A stretch of DNA of 64,000 nucleotides from Lysinibacillus xylanilyticus (GCF_001183605.1 NZ_LFXJ01000008.1:248001-312000), one strand, 5' to 3'; positions 42,163 to 52,882 are shown, counted from the stretch's first letter. Notes: a model not told the origin generated them from the letters alone. Translations and numbers: made by a program.

Positions 42163-43005
42163 TTAAGCTCCGAGCTTCAGCCATTTTGCTACTTGTCCAT
42201 AGATAGTATTTTGAAGTTTTGGGGCTAGGTTATTCATCTTTAAGGCGAAGTACAATGTCTTCATTAAATTTAATGTGCATGTGCGCCCACTAAAAAAGGC
42301 TTCGTTATAGCCCTGCGTCACTAAATGCATTTCAAATTTATCAAATACCTGCTCGATAAATTCTATTAATGCTTCCTCGGAGTAGTCACGAGCTAGTAAC
42401 GCCTCAATTATATTAATTAAGCGTTCTTCCTCATCGTTGACAAAGACAGTATCTTTCCAAGTTACAAGTTTCAATGCATGTAAAATTAAAGGCGCATGCT
42501 GTAAATCAAATTTAGGGTGTTTAATCGTCACTGCTGCTAAATCTGCACCATGTGCAATGCTATGCGCCCAGCCTTTATTATGAACATGACCTCGTGTATC
42601 TTTTTCTAATAATAAATAACGACCAATCTTTTGAAAGAAAACCTGTAGACGTTCATCATTTAAAATTAGTAGTTCGGCATCTTTTGCAAGAATACTTGCT
42701 GCAAGTAAAGCGGAAAACGAACGTGTAAAGACACTATCTGTCGATTCTTCACCTATGTTTAAATATAAAAAATCGTCGCCTATTGCAGTATCAAATAAAT
42801 ATCCTAGCTGCTCGGGGCTCAGTAGATTGTCGCTAAGTATATCAATAAAAGTACGGTAAATTAATTTGTCTCGTAATTCGGCATCTGGTGAACCAATGTG
42901 CGTTAACATTTCTTGTAACAACCAATTGCCTTTGTGCAACATGAATTCTTGTCGCGCTGGAAGTGTCATTGTTGAAAATGATTGTAATGTATTTTTGATA
43001 TCCAT
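42163..43005 (-). CDS. DUF2785 protein
   Basis: 280 residues, cytosolic and mainly helical. The recognised DUF2785 features are RDKLIYRTFIDILSD, SVFTRSFSALLAASIL and the well-conserved DTRGHVHNKGWAHSIAHGAD with several histidines, which suggests metal binding or catalysis, although no reaction is known. I start it at ATG 43005, with CGGAGGAATTACAT just upstream; an ATG at 43032 in frame has no ribosome site. It is monocistronic, with its own terminator. Confidence 0.85.
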   Translation of the reverse strand: MDIKNTLQSFSTMTLPARQEFMLHKGNWLLQEMLTHIGSPDAELRDKLIYRTFIDILSDNLLSPEQLGYLFDTAIGDDFLYLNIGEESTDSVFTRSFSALLAASILAKDAELLILNDERLQVFFQKIGRYLLLEKDTRGHVHNKGWAHSIAHGADLAAVTIKHPKFDLQHAPLILHALKLVTWKDTVFVNDEEERLINIIEALLARDYSEEALIEFIEQVFDKFEMHLVTQGYNEAFFSGRTCTLNLMKTLYFALKMNNLAPKLQNTIYGQVAKWLKLGA

Positions 43006-43409
43006 ATGTAATTCCTCCGAAGTTAAGTTCATTCTCTTTATGAGAATTTTTTAAATGTATTCCTTGATGATTATTTGTCCTCTAACAAATGCGTAGACAG
43101 AATAAAAATGCTTATATTGAACTAGGTTTTGTTTTATTATAACGCTACAACGATAAATTTGTTGATTGGTGAAGTTTTCATGTGATATACGAGTATATTC
43201 ACAATAAGAATTCCAGAATCAAGAGAAAGTTGATATGATAGACAAGCAACAAAAAAGGGTAGACTAAACGAGTGTACAATTAAATACATACTTATTTATA
43301 AATGTCTTATATTGATGGAAAACAAAATTGTCGGGTAAATCTTTGTGTATTTAATATGAGGATTGTTTCTTTTCCGAACTACTCACTTTACTGTAGTTGT
43401 GCATCGACG

Positions 43410-43964
43410 CCGCTTTCGCACAGAAAAGATTTGTTGCTGTCGCTTCGCTTTCGCACAGAAAAGATTTGTTGCTGTCGCTTCGCTTTCGCACAGAAAAGAT
43501 TTGTTGCTGTCGCTTCGCTTTCGCACAGAAAAGATTTGTTGCTGTCGCTTCGCTTTCGCACAGAAAAGATTTGTTGCTGTCGCTTCGCTTTCGCACAGAA
43601 AAGATTTGTTGCTGTCGCTTCGCTTTCGCACAGAAAAGATTTGTTGCTGTCGCTTCGCTTTCGCACAGAAAAGATTTGTTGCTGTCGCTTCGCTTTCGCA
43701 CAGAAAAGATTTGTTGCTGTCGCTTCGCTTTCGCACAGAAAAGATTTGTTGCTGTCGCTTCGCTTTCGCACAGAAAAGATTTGTTGCTGTCGCTTCGCTT
43801 TCGCACAGAAAAGATTTGTTGCTGTCGCTTCGCTTTCGCACAGAAAAGATTTGTTGCTGTCGCTTCGCTTTCGCACAGAAAAGATTTGTTGCTGTCGCTT
43901 CGCTTTCGCACAGAAAAGATTTGTTGCTGTCGCTTCGCTTTCGCACAGAAAAGATTTGTTGCCC
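43410..43964 (-). repeat. tandem array: 16 copies of a 35-bp repeat
   Basis: The GATTTGTTGC motif recurs at 43428, 43463 and so on to 43953, exactly every 35 bp, so there are 16 near-identical copies. The unit contains TTTCGCACAGAAAAG, then ATTTGTTGCTGTCGCTTCGC; its complement holds the GCGAAAGCGAAGCG core seen at 15500 and 37194. Units appear identical throughout, which implies recent expansion. There are no variable spacers, so it is not a CRISPR. Because 35 is not a multiple of three and no stop occurs in the unit, long open frames run through several frames on both strands; these are artefacts. Confidence 0.95.
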
Positions 43965-44028
43965 CAAGCGGCTCATCGGACGCCCCTCAGGAAAGCGATC
44001 AAGTCGGAACGGAAATCAAATCAATCCC
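43963..44028 (+). repeat. right-end portion of a MITE-like element beside the 35-bp array
   Basis: CCCCAAGCGGCTCATCGGACG, shortened here, is followed by CAAGTCGGAACGGAAATCAA. It matches the end of the 15253 and 61688 elements, so the big array sits inside a member of that family. From 43033 to 43409 I see nothing else. Confidence 0.65.
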
Positions 44029-44092
44029 CTCGTTTTGTCGAAGAATCATATTTAAAATGACACCTTAATTTCATTGACACAATAGTTTTCAA

Positions 44093-44124
44093 TAAAAAAA
44101 GACATACCTAATTAAAGTATGTCT
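44093..44124 (-). terminator. intrinsic terminator, minus strand
   Basis: Read leftward: AGACATAC, loop TTTAATTAG, GTATGTCT, TTTTTTTATTG. It ends the 44133-44600 gene. Confidence 0.85.
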
Positions 44125-44132
44125 CATCCTGA

Positions 44133-44600
44133 TTATGATATAACGGCTGACTTTATACCGAGCGGCCATTCAGTAAAGGTATTTTGATTGGTTTTTAATT
44201 CTACGAGAATATTTGCATTTTTAATGGCATCGATTAGCCATTCACTATAATGAAGATTCGGTTGAGAATGCATTAAGATTTGTTGCATATCTTTTTTATC
44301 GATACTTAGAAGTTTATAGTTGCATTCAATGTGTACACTTTGGGGAATAATAAAAAGTGACTCATGCTGGTGTCCAAGTGAGATGGAGCCAGGAATGTTT
44401 CCTTGGATACTTATAATATGTGTAATCGCTTCTTGTGTGTATAAATCAATCTTAGTCCTTGTGAGTATTTCAAATTCAATCGGATAATCTTTCTGATAGG
44501 GACCGTCCGCTGTAGAAAACGAAACAACTTTAATTGATAGTGCCTCAAACATAGGAGAGATGCTACTACCAAATTCACTAACTGTATCTATTAATTGCAT
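44133..44600 (-). CDS. hypothetical protein, 155 aa
   Basis: I do not recognise this protein. It has no signal peptide or membrane segment and alternates hydrophobic and polar residues in a beta-rich way (IKVVSFSTADGPYQKDY, PIEFEILTRTKIDLY, VHIECNYKLLSIDK). It may be a small alpha/beta protein. ATG 44600 is chosen because AAGGAGTGGAATAC lies directly before it; the GTG three codons upstream is part of that ribosome site. A terminator follows. Codon use is similar to its neighbours. Confidence 0.7.
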   Translation of the reverse strand: MQLIDTVSEFGSSISPMFEALSIKVVSFSTADGPYQKDYPIEFEILTRTKIDLYTQEAITHIISIQGNIPGSISLGHQHESLFIIPQSVHIECNYKLLSIDKKDMQQILMHSQPNLHYSEWLIDAIKNANILVELKTNQNTFTEWPLGIKSAVIS

Positions 44601-44875
44601 GTATTCCACTCCTTGTGAAGAACTTTAAATTTCAGAGAAGGCTGGATGCCTGTAAACAGAAATAAATAAAAGATATTATTAATTATAATACAATTTATTA
44701 CAAAATATGAAAAAGTTTTTTGTTAAAAATAAGTAGTGGATAAATTTATAAATAATGCAAGAATAGCTTACTGGTAAAGCGGTCAGTCGAATACGGGAAT
44801 CAACTCCATGTTATGATGATAATTCAATAAGAAACTAAAATTAATAAGTAAAATAGAGGTAAAGAGGTGAGAAAA

Positions 44876-45865
44876 ATGACAAAGCGAAAACGGCATGTTA
44901 TCAAACATGACAATATTGTTGTTTTTCCTGGTGCTGTTCAGACATTAATACGTGAAGGACATATGTATGCGGAAAATTATCAATATGAAGAGGCTGTAGC
45001 AAGCTTTGAAAAAGCATTTTTATATGAAGCTGGAGACGAAAATGCATTAAGTACCTACGCGTATGCTTTATATGAATTAAAAGAATACGATAAAGTTAAA
45101 AATGTTTGTGAGCAATTGTTTGCTATAGGGACGACATTGTATGTGGAAGTAATGGAACTGTATGTTACAGTTTGTATGCAGCTAAAGGAATACCATCAAG
45201 TAGAGTCGTTAATTACGACATTAATTGAAGAAAACGTACTTCCCGAAGATCAGCTTGAGAAATTTGAACGCTTAAGAAGCTTGAATCAAGAGGTTGCTAG
45301 TAATCTTCAAAAAAAAGAGGATGCAAAACGATTGTTAGAAGAGCAAGAATATGAACTTTCGAAATTTAGTGCATTAACGCCAAACGAACAATCTATTCGA
45401 TTGCATCGCTTAATGGATACGAATGTACGACAATTAAAAACAGCACTGAAAGAAATTATAGAATGTCCAACAATCCATCCATTTGTTCGGAGCCTTGCAT
45501 TAATTTTATTAGTGGAACAAGAAGTGTCAATTGACATTTTAGTTTCAAAATTTGATCAAACTATAACTGTTAATCCTAATAATTTAGTCCTACCAAATCA
45601 GTTGCCTCAGTATAGGGAAATAAAAAAAATAATTGAAAATAAATTAGAGCAAGACCCATCGACGTTGGAAATGGTACAATATTTAATGGCGAAGCATGCC
45701 ATTGTGTCGTATCCGTTTGAATGGCACCCATTCGAAGCCGATGATATTGCTTATAGTTATATTGACTTTGTACAGTCTATGCTAGGCAAAGTACAGGAAA
45801 TGGACTATGAAATCATTGACTTTTTACAAATGTTAGAAAAATTATCAGAACTCCATGAAGTATGA
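44876..45865 (+). CDS. ysoA: TPR-repeat protein, YsoA-like
   Basis: 329 residues, cytosolic. The N-terminal half carries tetratricopeptide repeats (AENYQYEEAVASFEKAFLY, ALSTYAYALYELKEYDKV, LYVTVCMQLKEYHQVESL). The C-terminal half is helical without a known motif. Position directly upstream of tig matches B. subtilis ysoA, which supports the name. Its role is unknown; TPR proteins usually mediate protein contacts. ATG 44876 has AAAGAGGTGA just upstream. tig has its own promoter after this gene. Confidence 0.85.
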   Translation: MTKRKRHVIKHDNIVVFPGAVQTLIREGHMYAENYQYEEAVASFEKAFLYEAGDENALSTYAYALYELKEYDKVKNVCEQLFAIGTTLYVEVMELYVTVCMQLKEYHQVESLITTLIEENVLPEDQLEKFERLRSLNQEVASNLQKKEDAKRLLEEQEYELSKFSALTPNEQSIRLHRLMDTNVRQLKTALKEIIECPTIHPFVRSLALILLVEQEVSIDILVSKFDQTITVNPNNLVLPNQLPQYREIKKIIENKLEQDPSTLEMVQYLMAKHAIVSYPFEWHPFEADDIAYSYIDFVQSMLGKVQEMDYEIIDFLQMLEKLSELHEV

Positions 45866-45871
45866 AATAAG

Positions 45872-45899
45872 TTGAAACTATACGCATCTATGTTATACT
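45872..45899 (+). promoter_or_regulatory. sigma-A-like promoter for tig
   Basis: TTGAAA (45872-45877), a 16-base spacer and TATACT (45894-45899), about 78 bp before the tig ATG. Confidence 0.65.
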
Positions 45900-45976
45900 A
45901 AAATGGTTGTCAAAATCGTAGTTACGAATGAATTGTCTAACATTAAAAATGATCATTTATTTGGAGGTATTTATAC

Positions 45977-47266
45977 ATGTCAGCAAAATGGGAAAAACAA
46001 GAAGGTAATATCGGTACTCTAACAATCGAAGTACCAGCTGTAGAAGTAGACGCAGCAATGGACCAAGCGTTCAAAAAAGTTGTAAAACAAATTAACGTAC
46101 CAGGTTTCCGTAAAGGAAAGATGCCTCGTAATATGTTTGAACAACGCTTTGGTATCGAATCTTTATACCAAGATGCATTAGAAATCATCGTTCCTGAATC
46201 TTATTCAAAAGCGATCGATGAAGCTGGAATTATGCCAGTGGATTACCCAGAAATTTCTGGTACAGAAAACTTCGTACACGGTAAAGATTTCACATTTACT
46301 GCTCAAGTAACTGTAAAACCAGAACCAAAACTTGGTGAGTACAAAGGTTTAGAAGTTGCGAAACTTCCAGTAGAAGTTACTGACGAAGAAGTAGAAGCAC
46401 AAATTCAAGACCAATTAGCTCGTAAAGCAGAGCTTGAAATTAAAGAAGATGAAGCAATCGTAGAAGGCGATACAGCTACAATTGACTTTGAAGGTTTCGT
46501 AGGTGAAGAAGCATTTGAAGGTGGTAAAGGTGAAGACTATCCACTAGAAATCGGTTCAGGCTCATTCATCCCAGGCTTTGAAGAGCAACTTGTAGGTACG
46601 AAAACTGGCGAAGCAAAAGACGTAGTTGTTACTTTCCCAGAAGAATACCATGCAGCTGAATTAGCTGGTAAAGAAGCTACTTTCAAAGTAACTGTAAAAG
46701 AAGTTAAAACGAAAGTTCTTCCTGAATTAAACGATGAGTTCGCTAAAGAATTAGACCCAGAAGTTGAAGGCGTTGAAGCTTTACGTACTAAAATCAAAGA
46801 GCAAACTGCTGAACAAAAACAAGCTGAATCTGATGCAGCACTTCGTGATCAATTAGTTGAAAAAGCTGCTGAAAATGCAGAATTCGAAGTACCTGCTGGT
46901 ATGATTAACTCTGAAACTGATCGTATGTTACAAGAATTTGGTCAACGTTTACAAATGCAAGGAATGAACTTAGACCTTTACTACCAATTCTCAGGTCAAT
47001 CAGAAGAAGATTTACGTGGACAAATGAAAGAAGAAGCAGAAGGCCGTGTACGTGTATCTTTAACACTTGAAGCAATTGCTGAAGCTGAAAAAATTGAAGC
47101 AACTGAAGCTGATATCGAAGCTGAATTAGAAAAAATGGCTGCTCAATTTAACATGACTAAAGACCAAATTACTGGAGCTTTAGGCGGCACAGCAGTTCTT
47201 GTAAACGACATTAAAATTCAAAAAACAGTTGAATTTTTAGTAGAAAACGCTAAAATTACTGAATAG
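45977..47266 (+). CDS. tig: trigger factor
   Basis: 429 residues. It is a ribosome-bound chaperone with peptidyl-prolyl isomerase activity. The ribosome-binding N-terminal domain shows the signature [17 protein letters not shown]; the FKBP-type domain lies at about residues 160-245 ([33 protein letters not shown]); the helical C-terminal arms follow. Length is typical. TTGGAGGTATTTATAC precedes the ATG. Codon use is strongly biased, as for a highly expressed gene. A terminator closes the transcript. Confidence 0.97.
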   Translation: MSAKWEKQEGNIGTLTIEVPAVEVDAAMDQAFKKVVKQINVPGFRKGKMPRNMFEQRFGIESLYQDALEIIVPESYSKAIDEAGIMPVDYPEISGTENFVHGKDFTFTAQVTVKPEPKLGEYKGLEVAKLPVEVTDEEVEAQIQDQLARKAELEIKEDEAIVEGDTATIDFEGFVGEEAFEGGKGEDYPLEIGSGSFIPGFEEQLVGTKTGEAKDVVVTFPEEYHAAELAGKEATFKVTVKEVKTKVLPELNDEFAKELDPEVEGVEALRTKIKEQTAEQKQAESDAALRDQLVEKAAENAEFEVPAGMINSETDRMLQEFGQRLQMQGMNLDLYYQFSGQSEEDLRGQMKEEAEGRVRVSLTLEAIAEAEKIEATEADIEAELEKMAAQFNMTKDQITGALGGTAVLVNDIKIQKTVEFLVENAKITE

Positions 47267-47295
47267 GATTTTTTTTGTAACTGGATAGAAAAATG

Positions 47296-47332
47296 AAAAC
47301 AAGGTACGGCATTAAACCGTGCCTTGTTTTAT
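47296..47332 (+). terminator. intrinsic terminator after tig
   Basis: AAACAAGGTACGG, loop CATTAAA, CCGTGCCTTGTTTT. Confidence 0.9.
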
Positions 47333-47554
47333 AACATATTTTTTATTTAGTTTAAGCTAGATTCCCCTTTAGATTTAGTTCGGTTAATTATATTATTAAT
47401 ATACGACTACTTTCACCGCAAAAAGCATCCTCCAAAAGGAAATACTTTTTTGAAAAGGGGCAGGCAAAGGCCTTTACACTTCTCTAATACATAGTATTGT
47501 TTGACTTTTCACACGATGCTAAAAATTTAACTTTATTCAGCAGAGAAGAGGCTT

Positions 47555-47815
47555 TAGTTTAACTTCTTGCGGCAATTATTTTTTGTAGCGAATGCAAATT
47601 GTCAGCTACAAATGTTTTATGTAACGTAAGTGAAACGGCAGTTACAAAAGTCTCCCACTTCTATAGGTGGTGAAATGAATGCGGTTTTAAGTCACTTTTC
47701 AGCGGGTATCCAGTCGCTACGCTTTCGGCACATAAGACACCTGCTAAAAGAAGTAAAAAGCCTCCGGTCGATTCCGGACACAATTATGCCGAGACATAAT
47801 TGACTGATGTCTCAA
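47555..47815 (+). repeat. long interspersed element (CTTCTTGC... family)
   Basis: Reads TTTAACTTCTTGCGG, TTTTTTGTAGCGAATGC, GTGAAACGGCAGTTACA, CTCCCACTTCTATAGGTGG, TTTCAGCGGGTATCC, CGCTACGCTTTCGGCACA, ACACCTGCTAAAAGAAG, and ends with the hairpin module CAATTATGCC / GACATAATTG. The same order is found at 8094, 54935 and 63575. It lies in the 1-kb gap between tig and clpX. Confidence 0.7.
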
Positions 47816-48093
47816 TTCTTCCAAATGAGGAACAACGAAATACATCCTCTTCTGAATGAAGTTAAGCCTCTGGCGAATGTAATAGATTTTAAAGAAATTA
47901 AGATACTCATATATGGGTATCTTTAACTTGTACTATCGGGTACATCAGTGAAGTCACAAGTCAAATATCTGTCGATGGACAGAGATCTTAACGAAATGAA
48001 AGGTCTCTGGTCGCTAGAGGTTTCTGAAGAATCAGTCAGTTACACTTACGTGGAAATAAAATGTTTAATTAGCGTCACAGATGAGACTCTGCA

Positions 48094-48165
48094 GCAAAGT
48101 GACTCATCGGACGCCATAAGGAAAGCGCTAGTCGGAACGGAAGTCGACTATACATTATGGTGATG
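48094..48165 (+). repeat. degenerate MITE-like right end
   Basis: GCAAAGTGACTCATCGGACG, then GGAAAGCGCTAGTCGGAACG and GAAGTCGACTA, a mutated form of the 15640-15662 right end. No inverted left end is clear. From 47820 to 48090 the gap contains further eroded repeat fragments but no gene. Confidence 0.55.
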
Positions 48166-48250
48166 AGCTGGAATCAAGTCAATAAATTGGCATTCTTTGT
48201 GATAAATGTTAATGTTTTTGTACAATGGATGTCGAATTATTTTAAAAATC

Positions 48251-48278
48251 TTGAAACATTATCGCCGTGCTGTAAATA
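48251..48278 (+). promoter_or_regulatory. candidate clpX promoter
   Basis: TTGAAA (48251-48256), a 16-base spacer and TAAATA (48273-48278). Between it and the ribosome site a small inverted repeat, CAATAATCTTGTAAGATTGTTG (22 bases at 48307-48328, arms CAATAATCTT and AAGATTGTTG), could form a leader hairpin. Confidence 0.5.
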
Positions 48279-48349
48279 GATGCAGACAATTTATTTGATA
48301 AAGATTCAATAATCTTGTAAGATTGTTGCTTGAATAGGGGTGAAACATA

Positions 48350-49621
48350 TTGTTCAAATTTAATGATGAAAAAGGCAATTTAAAATGCTCATTCTGTGGA
48401 AAGCCACAAGAACAGGTACGTAAACTAGTTGCAGGTCCTGGTGTTTATATTTGTGATGAATGTATCGAACTTTGTTCAGAAATCGTTGTAGAGGAACTGG
48501 GCGTTGAAGAAGAAATTGAATTTCAAGATATTCCAAAACCGAAAGAGATCTTAACGATTTTAGATGAGTATGTAATAGGACAAGAACGTGCTAAAAAAGC
48601 TTTGGCAGTTGCGGTTTACAATCACTACAAACGCATTAATACAAACAGTAAAATTGATGATGTAGAATTAGCAAAATCGAACATTGTGTTAATCGGCCCA
48701 ACTGGTAGCGGTAAAACTTTATTGGCCCAAACATTGGCGCGTATATTAAACGTTCCTTTTGCTATTGCAGATGCTACTTCTCTAACAGAAGCTGGCTATG
48801 TTGGTGAAGACGTTGAAAATATCTTGTTAAAATTAATTCAATCCGCAGATTACGATATCGAGCGTGCTGAAAAAGGAATCATCTATATTGATGAAATCGA
48901 TAAAGTTGCACGTAAGTCAGAAAATCCATCCATTACACGCGATGTTTCTGGTGAAGGTGTACAACAAGCACTTCTGAAAATTTTAGAAGGTACAGTTGCA
49001 AGTGTCCCACCACAAGGTGGTCGTAAGCATCCTCACCAAGAGTTTTTACAAATCGATACTACAAACATCTTATTTATTGTTGGTGGAGCATTTGATGGAA
49101 TAGAATCCATTATTAAACGTCGTCAGGGTGAAAAAGTAATTGGCTTTGGTTCAGATCCAAACATAATTGATGTGGATGAAGGCTCAATTATGGCAAAGCT
49201 TATTCCGGAGGATTTATTAAAATTTGGTCTAATTCCAGAATTCATCGGTCGATTACCAGTACTTGCGAGTCTAGAACAATTAAACGAGGATGCGCTTGTA
49301 CAAATTTTAACGGAGCCTAAAAATGCACTAGCTAAGCAATATCAAAAAATGCTTGAACTAGATGGTGTTGAGCTTGAGTTTGATGAAGGTGCGCTTTCTG
49401 AAATTGCAAAAGAAGCAATAGAACGAAAAACAGGTGCACGTGGTCTTCGTTCAATTATTGAGTCAACTATGCTTGATGTAATGTACGAACTACCTTCACG
49501 CGAAGATGTGAAAAAATGTATCATTACGGCAAAAACAATTACGGATAAAGAAAAACCGAAATTGCTTCTTGAAGATGGCACTGAACTCGATGAAGGTAGC
49601 GACACAAAAACTTCAGCATAA
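48350..49621 (+). CDS. clpX: ATP-dependent unfoldase ClpX
   Basis: 423 residues. It unfolds tagged proteins and feeds them to ClpP. The N-terminal zinc domain is [10 protein letters not shown] ... [10 protein letters not shown]. The AAA+ core has Walker A GPTGSGKT, Walker [10 protein letters not shown], and the pore and ClpP-contact regions including GYVGEDVE and FIGRLPV. The start is TTG 48350 with AGGGGTGA 6 bases before. Unlike B. subtilis, no lonB gene follows; a terminator and then lonA do. The gap from tig is widened by repeat DNA. Confidence 0.97.
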   Translation: MFKFNDEKGNLKCSFCGKPQEQVRKLVAGPGVYICDECIELCSEIVVEELGVEEEIEFQDIPKPKEILTILDEYVIGQERAKKALAVAVYNHYKRINTNSKIDDVELAKSNIVLIGPTGSGKTLLAQTLARILNVPFAIADATSLTEAGYVGEDVENILLKLIQSADYDIERAEKGIIYIDEIDKVARKSENPSITRDVSGEGVQQALLKILEGTVASVPPQGGRKHPHQEFLQIDTTNILFIVGGAFDGIESIIKRRQGEKVIGFGSDPNIIDVDEGSIMAKLIPEDLLKFGLIPEFIGRLPVLASLEQLNEDALVQILTEPKNALAKQYQKMLELDGVELEFDEGALSEIAKEAIERKTGARGLRSIIESTMLDVMYELPSREDVKKCIITAKTITDKEKPKLLLEDGTELDEGSDTKTSA

Positions 49622-49665
49622 CGAACAGGCTTGGGTGTCTATTGTTATGAGATAAAGAGTAATTT

Positions 49666-49715
49666 AGCTGACTTCGATTGTGCAATATCCGCACATATCG
49701 ACAGTCAGCTTTTTA
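49666..49715 (+). terminator. intrinsic terminator after clpX
   Basis: AGCTGACT and AGTCAGCT enclose an inner TGTGC/GCACA stem, followed by TTTTTATT. Confidence 0.82.
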
Positions 49716-49851
49716 TTCATTCATACATAAAGCCAACTGTAATTAGATGAAATTTTTGGCTCAATTGATTAACTAGTGTGAATCAGTTTTTTAGACACAT
49801 ACTAGTAGCGTGGGAGTGAATAAGAAAATTTTGACGGAGGTGAATACCCGC

Positions 49852-52176
49852 ATGGTGACAATACAAAAAACAACAAATGTACCATTATTACCTTTACGTG
49901 GACTTTTAGTATACCCGTCGATGGTGTTACATATTGATGTGGGTAGAAATCGTTCTGTAGCAGCGCTAGAACAAGCGATGTTAGAGGACCAATTGATATT
50001 ATTGGTAACACAAAAAGAAGTGCATGATGAACAGCCTGATGAGCAAGATTTATATACAGTTGGTACGATGGCATATGTCAAACAGATGCTAAAATTACCA
50101 AATGGAACACTGCGTGTTTTAGTGGAAGGTGTGTCGCGTGCAACATGGTCTAACTATCGTGCGTTAGACAAATATACGATTGTTGACATCGATGTTAAGG
50201 AGGAAACAATCGGTAAGGATGTTGAAACACAGGCTTTAATGCGTACGTTGTTAACGTATTTCGAAAGATACGCTAAAGGCTCCAATAAAATTACATCTGA
50301 AACCATTAGTACTGTGGCAGACATTGAAGAGCCAGGTCGTTTAGCAGACATCATTGCATCGCATTTACCCTTTAAGATTGCAGATAAACAAGAAGTACTG
50401 GAGATGCTCAGTGTAAAGAAGCGTTTAGATCATTTAATTATTCGTTTACATGACGAGCAAGAAGTACTTGATCTTGAGAAGAAAATTAATTCAAAAGTTA
50501 AGCAATCCATGGAGCGTACGCAAAAGGAATATTATTTACGTGAACAAATGAAAGCAATTCAAACTGAGCTAGGAGACCGTGAAGGGAAAACTGGTGAAGT
50601 AGCTGAATTACGTAAACGTATTGACGAAACAGGAATGCCTGAATCAACGAAAGAAGTAGTGCTTAAAGAGTTGGATCGGTATGAGAAGATACCGGCAGCT
50701 AGTGCAGAGAGTGGTGTAATCCGAAACTATATTGATTGGATTGTTTCGCTACCATGGACAAATGCGACTGAAGATCGCATGAATATCGAACTTGCAGAGA
50801 ACATTTTAAATCGTGATCATGACGGATTAGAAAAAGTAAAAGAACGTATATTGGAATATTTAGCTGTACGTCAGTTGAAAAAATCGTTACGTGGACCAAT
50901 ATTATGTTTAGCTGGCCCTCCAGGTGTAGGTAAAACCTCATTAGCTCGATCTATTGCAGAAAGCTTGGATCGCAAATTTAACCGTATTTCATTAGGTGGG
51001 GTACGAGATGAATCGGAAATTCGTGGTCATCGTCGTACGTATGTTGGGGCAATGCCAGGTCGTATTATCCAAGGGATGAAAAAGGCAGGGACAATTAACC
51101 CTGTGTTCCTTCTAGATGAAATTGATAAAATGTCTAATGACTTCAGGGGAGATCCGGCAGCAGCAATGCTTGAAGTTTTAGATCCTGCTCAAAATAATTC
51201 ATTTAGTGATCATTACATCGAAGAACCTTATGATTTATCGAATGTATTATTTATAGCAACAGCCAATGATTTAAGTACAATTCCTGGGCCGTTACTAGAC
51301 CGTATGGAAGTAATCTCAATTGCTGGTTATACAGAAATTGAAAAAGAACAAATTACGAAAAATCATTTAATACCAAAACAGTTAAAAGAGCATGGCTTGA
51401 AAAAAACACAAGTTACTATTAAAGACGAAGCTGTAGTGGATATCATTCGTTATTATACTCGTGAAGCAGGTGTTCGCGGACTAGAGCGTCAAATCGCAAC
51501 CCTATGCCGTAAAATTGCTAAGATCATCGTTTCTGGTGAGAAAAAACGAGTAACAGTGAGCTCGAAAGTCGTAGAGGAATTACTCGGTAAACACCGTTTC
51601 CGATATGGACAAGCAGAAGAGGAAAATCAAATCGGTGTCGCTACTGGACTTGCTTATACAACTGTGGGTGGTGATACATTACAAATTGAGGTATCATTAA
51701 CACCTGGTAAAGGAAAATTGCAGTTAACTGGGAAGTTAGGCGATGTCATGAAGGAATCTGCTCAAACAGCTCTATCGTATGTCCGTACAAAAATGGAAGA
51801 TCTAAAAGTGGATCCAGAATATTTTGAAACACATGATATTCATATTCACGTTCCTGAAGGAGCTGTGCCGAAAGATGGACCTTCGGCAGGTATTACTATG
51901 GCAACCGCAATTGTTTCCGCAATTTTACACCGTCCAATACGCCGTGAAGTCGGCATGACAGGTGAAATTACATTACGTGGACGTGTACTGCCAATTGGGG
52001 GCTTAAAGGAAAAAACACTCAGTGCGCATCGAGCGGGCTTAACGACAATTATTTGTCCGAAAGATAATGAGAGAGATATTGAGGATATTCCTGAAAGCGT
52101 ACGCGAACAACTAACATTTAAACTAGTGTCATCGGCTGATGAAGTATTAGCCTATGCACTGGACGGAGGTTTTTAA
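49852..52176 (+). CDS. lonA: ATP-dependent protease LonA
   Basis: 774 residues, the same length as B. subtilis LonA. The N-terminal substrate-recognition domain starts [15 protein letters not shown]. The AAA+ module has Walker A GPPGVGKT and Walker [11 protein letters not shown]. The C-terminal protease has the Ser-Lys dyad, with the nucleophile in [14 protein letters not shown] and the lysine in [14 protein letters not shown]. It degrades misfolded and regulatory proteins. ATG 49852 has GACGGAGGTGAATACCCGC upstream; an earlier in-frame GTG is not needed. engB starts 4 bases after the stop. Confidence 0.97.
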   Translation: MVTIQKTTNVPLLPLRGLLVYPSMVLHIDVGRNRSVAALEQAMLEDQLILLVTQKEVHDEQPDEQDLYTVGTMAYVKQMLKLPNGTLRVLVEGVSRATWSNYRALDKYTIVDIDVKEETIGKDVETQALMRTLLTYFERYAKGSNKITSETISTVADIEEPGRLADIIASHLPFKIADKQEVLEMLSVKKRLDHLIIRLHDEQEVLDLEKKINSKVKQSMERTQKEYYLREQMKAIQTELGDREGKTGEVAELRKRIDETGMPESTKEVVLKELDRYEKIPAASAESGVIRNYIDWIVSLPWTNATEDRMNIELAENILNRDHDGLEKVKERILEYLAVRQLKKSLRGPILCLAGPPGVGKTSLARSIAESLDRKFNRISLGGVRDESEIRGHRRTYVGAMPGRIIQGMKKAGTINPVFLLDEIDKMSNDFRGDPAAAMLEVLDPAQNNSFSDHYIEEPYDLSNVLFIATANDLSTIPGPLLDRMEVISIAGYTEIEKEQITKNHLIPKQLKEHGLKKTQVTIKDEAVVDIIRYYTREAGVRGLERQIATLCRKIAKIIVSGEKKRVTVSSKVVEELLGKHRFRYGQAEEENQIGVATGLAYTTVGGDTLQIEVSLTPGKGKLQLTGKLGDVMKESAQTALSYVRTKMEDLKVDPEYFETHDIHIHVPEGAVPKDGPSAGITMATAIVSAILHRPIRREVGMTGEITLRGRVLPIGGLKEKTLSAHRAGLTTIICPKDNERDIEDIPESVREQLTFKLVSSADEVLAYALDGGF

Positions 52177-52180
52177 GAAA

Positions 52181-52762
52181 ATGAAAGTCCATAACGTAGA
52201 AATGGTCATTAGTGCTGTAAGACCAGACCAATATCCAGAAGATGGACTGCCAGAATTTGCACTAGCCGGTCGCTCGAATGTGGGGAAATCCTCATTTATT
52301 AACCGAATGATCGGTCGTAAAGCTTTAGCACGTATTTCTTCTAAACCCGGAAAAACACAAACGCTTAATTTTTACAAAATTGAAGAGCAGTTATTTTTTG
52401 TAGATGTTCCGGGTTATGGTTATGCAAAGGTTTCAAAGACTGAGCGTGAAGCATGGGGAAAAATGATTGAGCGTTACTTCACAGGGCGCAATGAATTAAA
52501 GGCAGTCGTACAAATTGTTGATTTACGTCATCCTCCTACAGTTGATGATCGCATGATGTATGATTTTTTAAAGCATTACAATATTCCTTGTATTGTCATT
52601 GCAACAAAAGCAGATAAAATTCCAAAAGGTAAATGGGATAAGCATAAAAAAGTCGTAAAAGAAACGCTAGATATGGACAAAAATGATCCACTTATTGTTT
52701 TTTCTTCAGAAAAAGGAATTGGCTTTGAAGAAGCTTGGCGTATAATCGAAAATAAAATGTAA
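52181..52762 (+). CDS. engB: ribosome-biogenesis GTPase EngB/YsxC
   Basis: 193 residues. It is an essential GTPase for assembly of the 50S ribosomal subunit. G-motifs: [11 protein letters not shown] (G1), [11 protein letters not shown] region (G2), DVPGYGYAK (G3), ATKADK (G4) and FSSEKGIG (G5). It starts at ATG 52181, using the GGAGG in the last codons of lonA, so translation is coupled to the protease gene. A terminator follows. Gene order lonA-engB is conserved in Bacillales; hemA normally comes next but is displaced here by nearly 9.5 kb. Confidence 0.96.
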   Translation: MKVHNVEMVISAVRPDQYPEDGLPEFALAGRSNVGKSSFINRMIGRKALARISSKPGKTQTLNFYKIEEQLFFVDVPGYGYAKVSKTEREAWGKMIERYFTGRNELKAVVQIVDLRHPPTVDDRMMYDFLKHYNIPCIVIATKADKIPKGKWDKHKKVVKETLDMDKNDPLIVFSSEKGIGFEEAWRIIENKM

Positions 52763-52766
52763 TAAG

Positions 52767-52815
52767 AAAACATCTATTGAGTCTATTGTTTAGGACAGTA
52801 GATGTTTTTTTTTAT
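52767..52815 (+). terminator. intrinsic terminator after engB
   Basis: AAAACATCTATTG pairs with CAGTAGATGTTTT with inner mismatches, followed by TTTTTTATT. Confidence 0.82.
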
Positions 52816-52882
52816 TGAAAATTGAGGGAATCGCTTGATGAATGAAACAACTGACCGATAAATGAAATAGGAGGTGGACTAA

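Noticed and set aside
43410-43964. CRISPR array
   Set aside because: The repeats are contiguous and uniform, with no unique spacers and no cas genes in the window. The same applies to the 37- and 39-bp arrays.
43302-44068. Long open frames in several frames and both strands encoding Arg/Cys/Phe- or Ala/Lys/Gln-rich repeats
   Set aside because: They are by-products of the stop-free 35-bp tandem repeat. There are no ribosome sites, and the frames rotate because 35 is not divisible by three.
47948-48163. 71-residue open frame between tig and clpX
   Set aside because: It runs through degenerate repeat sequence and has no ribosome site.
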